DNA of 64,000 nt from RGIG2134 sp964461115 (GTDB lineage Bacteria; Cyanobacteriota; Vampirovibrionia; Gastranaerophilales; Gastranaerophilaceae). Both the position numbers and the translations under genes were made by a program. The DNA is taken from contig CAYWSX010000002.1 of assembly GCA_964461115.1 (NCBI GenBank), positions 1-64,000 on the forward strand, read 5' to 3'. The notes below the pieces were generated by a model, which did not search any database, was not told where the DNA came from, and worked only from the letters and a program-made list of their open reading frames with translations. Shown one piece after another: positions 61,727 to 64,000 of this stretch. Each line of letters starts with the position of its first letter. Within the stretch, counting starts at the first letter, position 1.

Positions 61727-62542
61727 TTACACCTCTATAACTTCAATTTCCGGCGCTATATGGTCTTTTAGCGTGTTTTCCACGAAGTATTTCAGCGTCA
61801 TCATTGAGTTTTTGCAACTTGCGCAAGCCCCGCGCAGCTTTACATATACCTTAAACCCGTCAACATCCACAAGCTCTATGTCCCCGCCGTCTTTACGCAG
61901 TTCGTCCGAGATAAAACGCTCAATTACATTATTTATTTTCAAAATTTGCTGAGTTTTTGTCATATTTGGCAGGTCGATTTTGGGTTTTGCATCTTCCTTC
62001 AAAAGTGCCTCAATCGCGCCGTGACAACGCCCGCAGCCACCTCCGGCTTTGGTTTCGTTAACCACGTCTTCAACAGTTTTCAGCCCTTTTTCTTTAATTT
62101 GCTTTCGCAAATCGTTTTCTGTAGTGAAAAAGCAAGTGCATACGACTTTTTCGTCAGGGCACTGTTTGACTTCTTCGCCGTAGTAGTTTGCAAGCGCAGC
62201 CTCGAGAGCCTCGTGCCCCATAACCGAGCAGTGCATTTTTTCAGGCGGCAATCCGCCCAGTTCGTCAGCAATCTGTTTATTTGTAATCGCTTTTGCCTCG
62301 TCGACGTGCTTTCCTATAATCATTTCCGTCAAAATACTCGAACTCGCAACTGCAGAGCCGCAGCCGAAAGTCTGAAATTTGGCGTCTTGAATAATCCCGT
62401 TTTCATCCACTTTTAAGTAGAGTTTGAGCATATCACCGCAAGCCAGCGAACCCGCTTCGCCAACAGCGTCAGCATTATCTATCGAACCCACGTTTTTGGG
62501 GTTGCGGTAGTGTTCCATTACTTTATCTGAATATTCCCACAT
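61727..62542 (-). CDS. nifU: Fe-S cluster scaffold protein NifU (three-domain)
   Basis: The 271-residue protein has the full NifU layout. It begins with an IscU-like N-terminal domain with the three ligand Cys (SLACGD, TFGCGSA, MHCSV). A BFD-like [2Fe-2S] domain follows (VVCTCF and GGGCGRCHG), then a C-terminal NifU domain with RGACASCKNS. It assembles clusters with the NifS encoded just downstream. GGAG precedes the ATG by about 8 nt. No nitrogenase genes are present, so the pair is probably the general Fe-S system of the cell. Confidence 0.96.
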   Translation of the reverse strand: MWEYSDKVMEHYRNPKNVGSIDNADAVGEAGSLACGDMLKLYLKVDENGIIQDAKFQTFGCGSAVASSSILTEMIIGKHVDEAKAITNKQIADELGGLPPEKMHCSVMGHEALEAALANYYGEEVKQCPDEKVVCTCFFTTENDLRKQIKEKGLKTVEDVVNETKAGGGCGRCHGAIEALLKEDAKPKIDLPNMTKTQQILKINNVIERFISDELRKDGGDIELVDVDGFKVYVKLRGACASCKNSMMTLKYFVENTLKDHIAPEIEVIEV

Positions 62543-62685
62543 AATGTGTTCTCCAATCTATCTTTTCCCCGAGACAGCCAGGCTGCCCCACTAAAAGTAT
62601 AATACAAAATTTGCACAAAACGGGAAAAATTAATTATATTTTAAGGATTGAAGTTCTCTGTATTCGTACGCACTACCTACCAACT

Positions 62686-62927
62686 GTCATGCTGAACTCG
62701 TTTCAGCATCTTTCCAATTAGCGATGGGTGTTAATTTCTGCATAAATATTGTTTTAGGTTGCTTTGCAGTGAAGCTTTGGGTGAAAGGATAGCAGTTCTG
62801 CGGAGTTGGACAGATCCTGAAACAAGTTCAGGATGACGGGGAGATTAAAAAGTCTCAGTAGCTCGGGCATTGCCCGACAGTGCCCAACGAAAAACGTTAA
62901 TTAGGGCGCATTTTAATGTACCTGCAC
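62686..62927. repeat. repeat cluster in the 62543-62969 gap (B, B', C, F)
   Basis: The 427-nt gap contains B with a mutated stem (GCTGAA / TTCAGC, 62686-62711), a reverse B (62813-62838), a C hairpin (62858-62880) and a degenerate F palindrome (about 62902-62927). The compensating change in the first B stem (CCTGAA to GCTGAA with TTCAGG to TTCAGC) shows the hairpin is kept. The rest shows no gene. Confidence 0.7.
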
Positions 62928-62969
62928 CAATTCCGTCCTCGCGGAGATGATTGCCACGAGTGGAGGCAG

Positions 62970-63851
62970 CTATTTATTCAACAGCGCAAATGCGTCTTCC
63001 GCGTGCTCAACAACCGTAATAATATCTGTAAGATAAGCAAAATCCAAAACCTTTTTAACAGGTTCGGACGGAGAAAGAATCATAAATTTACCGTCTGCCT
63101 CAGAACACTTGCGGTATATCTCAGTAAAAAGCCCCGCCTGCTCGGTTTGAAAGGTTTTGATGTCTTTTAGATTCAGTATGATATTTTTAGCGCCTGCAAG
63201 CATAATCGTCGTTATATTTGTCTGCAATTCTTCATTATACTCTTCTTTGGAAAGGCTCTTTACGTTGTATACAGCTGTGTTTTCGTCAATATCGTATCTA
63301 ATGTAATTCTTTCTCGTGTAAGCTTCGTTTTTATCGATGATAATTTTCAAAACTTTATCATGCCACTTTGAGCTCTTCGAAACAAACTCGTCAACTCCCG
63401 CGTTAAAGCAGTCCGTGACAAGATTTAGGTCGTCCGTACCTGATATTGCAATAATTTTATAACCTTTATGTTTTTCGCTTCTGTTTTTCTGCGCAAACTC
63501 CATAACAGCAAGCCCGTCCGCTTCATCAGGCAAGAATAAGTCGACAAAAATAAAATCGAAATTTTGGCGCTTAATTTCACTGACAGCTTCCTCTTTTGAG
63601 TGAACAATAATCGGGCAAACACCGATTTTCTTCATCAATGTCGAAAGCTGATAAGTTGAAAGCTCCAAATCGTCTACAATCAATACCTTTGCGCTGCTTG
63701 CGTTTAGGTCGCATGCGTCAGCAAGGCAAGAAAGCTTATCTTGGATTTTTATGAGTGCTTTTGTGACATCATTGTTAGTTAGTGCCGAGTATTCACACTC
63801 CAGCCCCGCAAGCTCAAATATTTTCTCTACCTGTTCTTTCGTCAAATTCAT
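62970..63851 (-). CDS. response regulator with C-terminal STAS-like domain
   Basis: The 293-residue protein has an N-terminal helical segment (residues 1-45). A receiver domain follows (about 52-170, Asp in FIFVDLFLPDE, switch Lys in FVSKSS). The C-terminal region (about 195-290) has the alternating pattern of a STAS (anti-sigma antagonist) domain, with ITTIMLAGAKNIILNLKDIKTF where a phosphorylatable Ser/Thr would normally stand. Such proteins couple a kinase signal to partner switching. No kinase or anti-sigma gene is adjacent. Confidence 0.75.
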   Translation of the reverse strand: MNLTKEQVEKIFELAGLECEYSALTNNDVTKALIKIQDKLSCLADACDLNASSAKVLIVDDLELSTYQLSTLMKKIGVCPIIVHSKEEAVSEIKRQNFDFIFVDLFLPDEADGLAVMEFAQKNRSEKHKGYKIIAISGTDDLNLVTDCFNAGVDEFVSKSSKWHDKVLKIIIDKNEAYTRKNYIRYDIDENTAVYNVKSLSKEEYNEELQTNITTIMLAGAKNIILNLKDIKTFQTEQAGLFTEIYRKCSEADGKFMILSPSEPVKKVLDFAYLTDIITVVEHAEDAFALLNK

Positions 63852-63886
63852 AACTGAATTATAGCATATTTTTGCAAATTAGAGAA

Positions 63887-64000
63887 TTAGTTTTCCAGAA
63901 AATTGCTTTTAAGGTGTTTTGGAATCGGTCCGTCAAATTTTACGTAAAGATTTTTCACTTCTTTAGGCAGCTTTATTCCGCCAGCTAATGCTGCGTAAGC
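63887..64000 (-). CDS. C-terminal end of an unidentified gene (cut by the window edge)
   Basis: The last 37 codons of a minus-strand gene are visible before its TAA at 63887-63889, and the gene continues beyond the window. The visible residues include the motif FDGPIPKHLKSN and no recognisable domain. The frame is open to the edge, and the sequence looks like coding sequence by composition. Confidence 0.6.
   Translation of the reverse strand, partial: AYAALAGGIKLPKEVKNLYVKFDGPIPKHLKSNFLEN

Overview
The window is 64 kb of ordinary bacterial chromosome, densely coding and of moderate GC by eye. It has Shine-Dalgarno-led genes, sigma-70-type promoters and no phage, plasmid or insertion-sequence genes. 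No 16S rRNA or other direct phylogenetic marker is present, so placement is inference. The mix suggests a fermentative, possibly flagellated, uncultured gut lineage. It has a four-repeat ribosomal protein S1, the MEP-pathway enzyme IspD, EtfAB, an orphan [FeFe]-hydrogenase maturase HydF, NifS/NifU iron-sulfur assembly, FlhB with a FliA-type sigma factor, ClpC, an MtnA-type methionine-salvage isomerase, and many lineage-specific membrane or coiled-coil proteins. My best guess is Gastranaerophilales (Vampirovibrionia, the non-photosynthetic relatives of Cyanobacteria). Elusimicrobiota or Bacillota are alternatives.

Layout: 0-5 kb holds a small secreted protein, S1, an Fsr-type MFS exporter and PurH. 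5.2-11.3 kb is a co-oriented run: ThiL, IspD, fluoride channel, formyltransferase, endonuclease IV, Xer recombinase, PfkB-type sugar kinase. 11.4-16 kb has a glycosyltransferase, a zinc-ribbon methyltransferase and ClpC. 16-23 kb is an accessory-like stretch of six unrecognised genes separated by clusters of dispersed repeats. 23-29.6 kb has EtfBA, FlhB plus flagellar-type sigma, Apt, and a histidine kinase with a REC-degenerate GGDEF-REC partner. 30-32 kb has another unrecognised anchored protein and a NarL-type regulator. 32-39.3 kb is the division/cell-wall cluster murF-mraY-murD-ftsW-murG ending in folC. 39.7-41 kb has a group 2-like sigma factor and a small unknown gene. 41-50.5 kb is a long minus-strand run: PLP decarboxylase, envelope protein, ABC binding lipoprotein, aluminium-resistance-family PLP enzyme, TPR protein, RuvC, membrane protein, MtnA. 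50.5-55.4 kb has LigA, a membrane protein, a SIMPL protein, HydF and a Gln/Met-rich unknown. 55.5-64 kb has LepA, YchF, a family 8 glycosyltransferase, two small unknowns, NifS, NifU, a REC-STAS regulator and the end of one more gene.

The most interesting signals are these. (1) Unrelated-looking unknown proteins share short N-terminal features, above all an exact P-x-F-S-G-x-P motif in two proteins with looser F-G versions in two others. (2) A modular set of dispersed repeats concentrates around those genes. (3) A perfect palindrome is embedded in the promoter of the group 2-like sigma factor. (4) Several genes lack a Shine-Dalgarno sequence but have a -10-like hexamer ending 7-8 nt before the ATG, which predicts leaderless mRNAs. 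I saw no tRNA, rRNA, CRISPR array or riboswitch.
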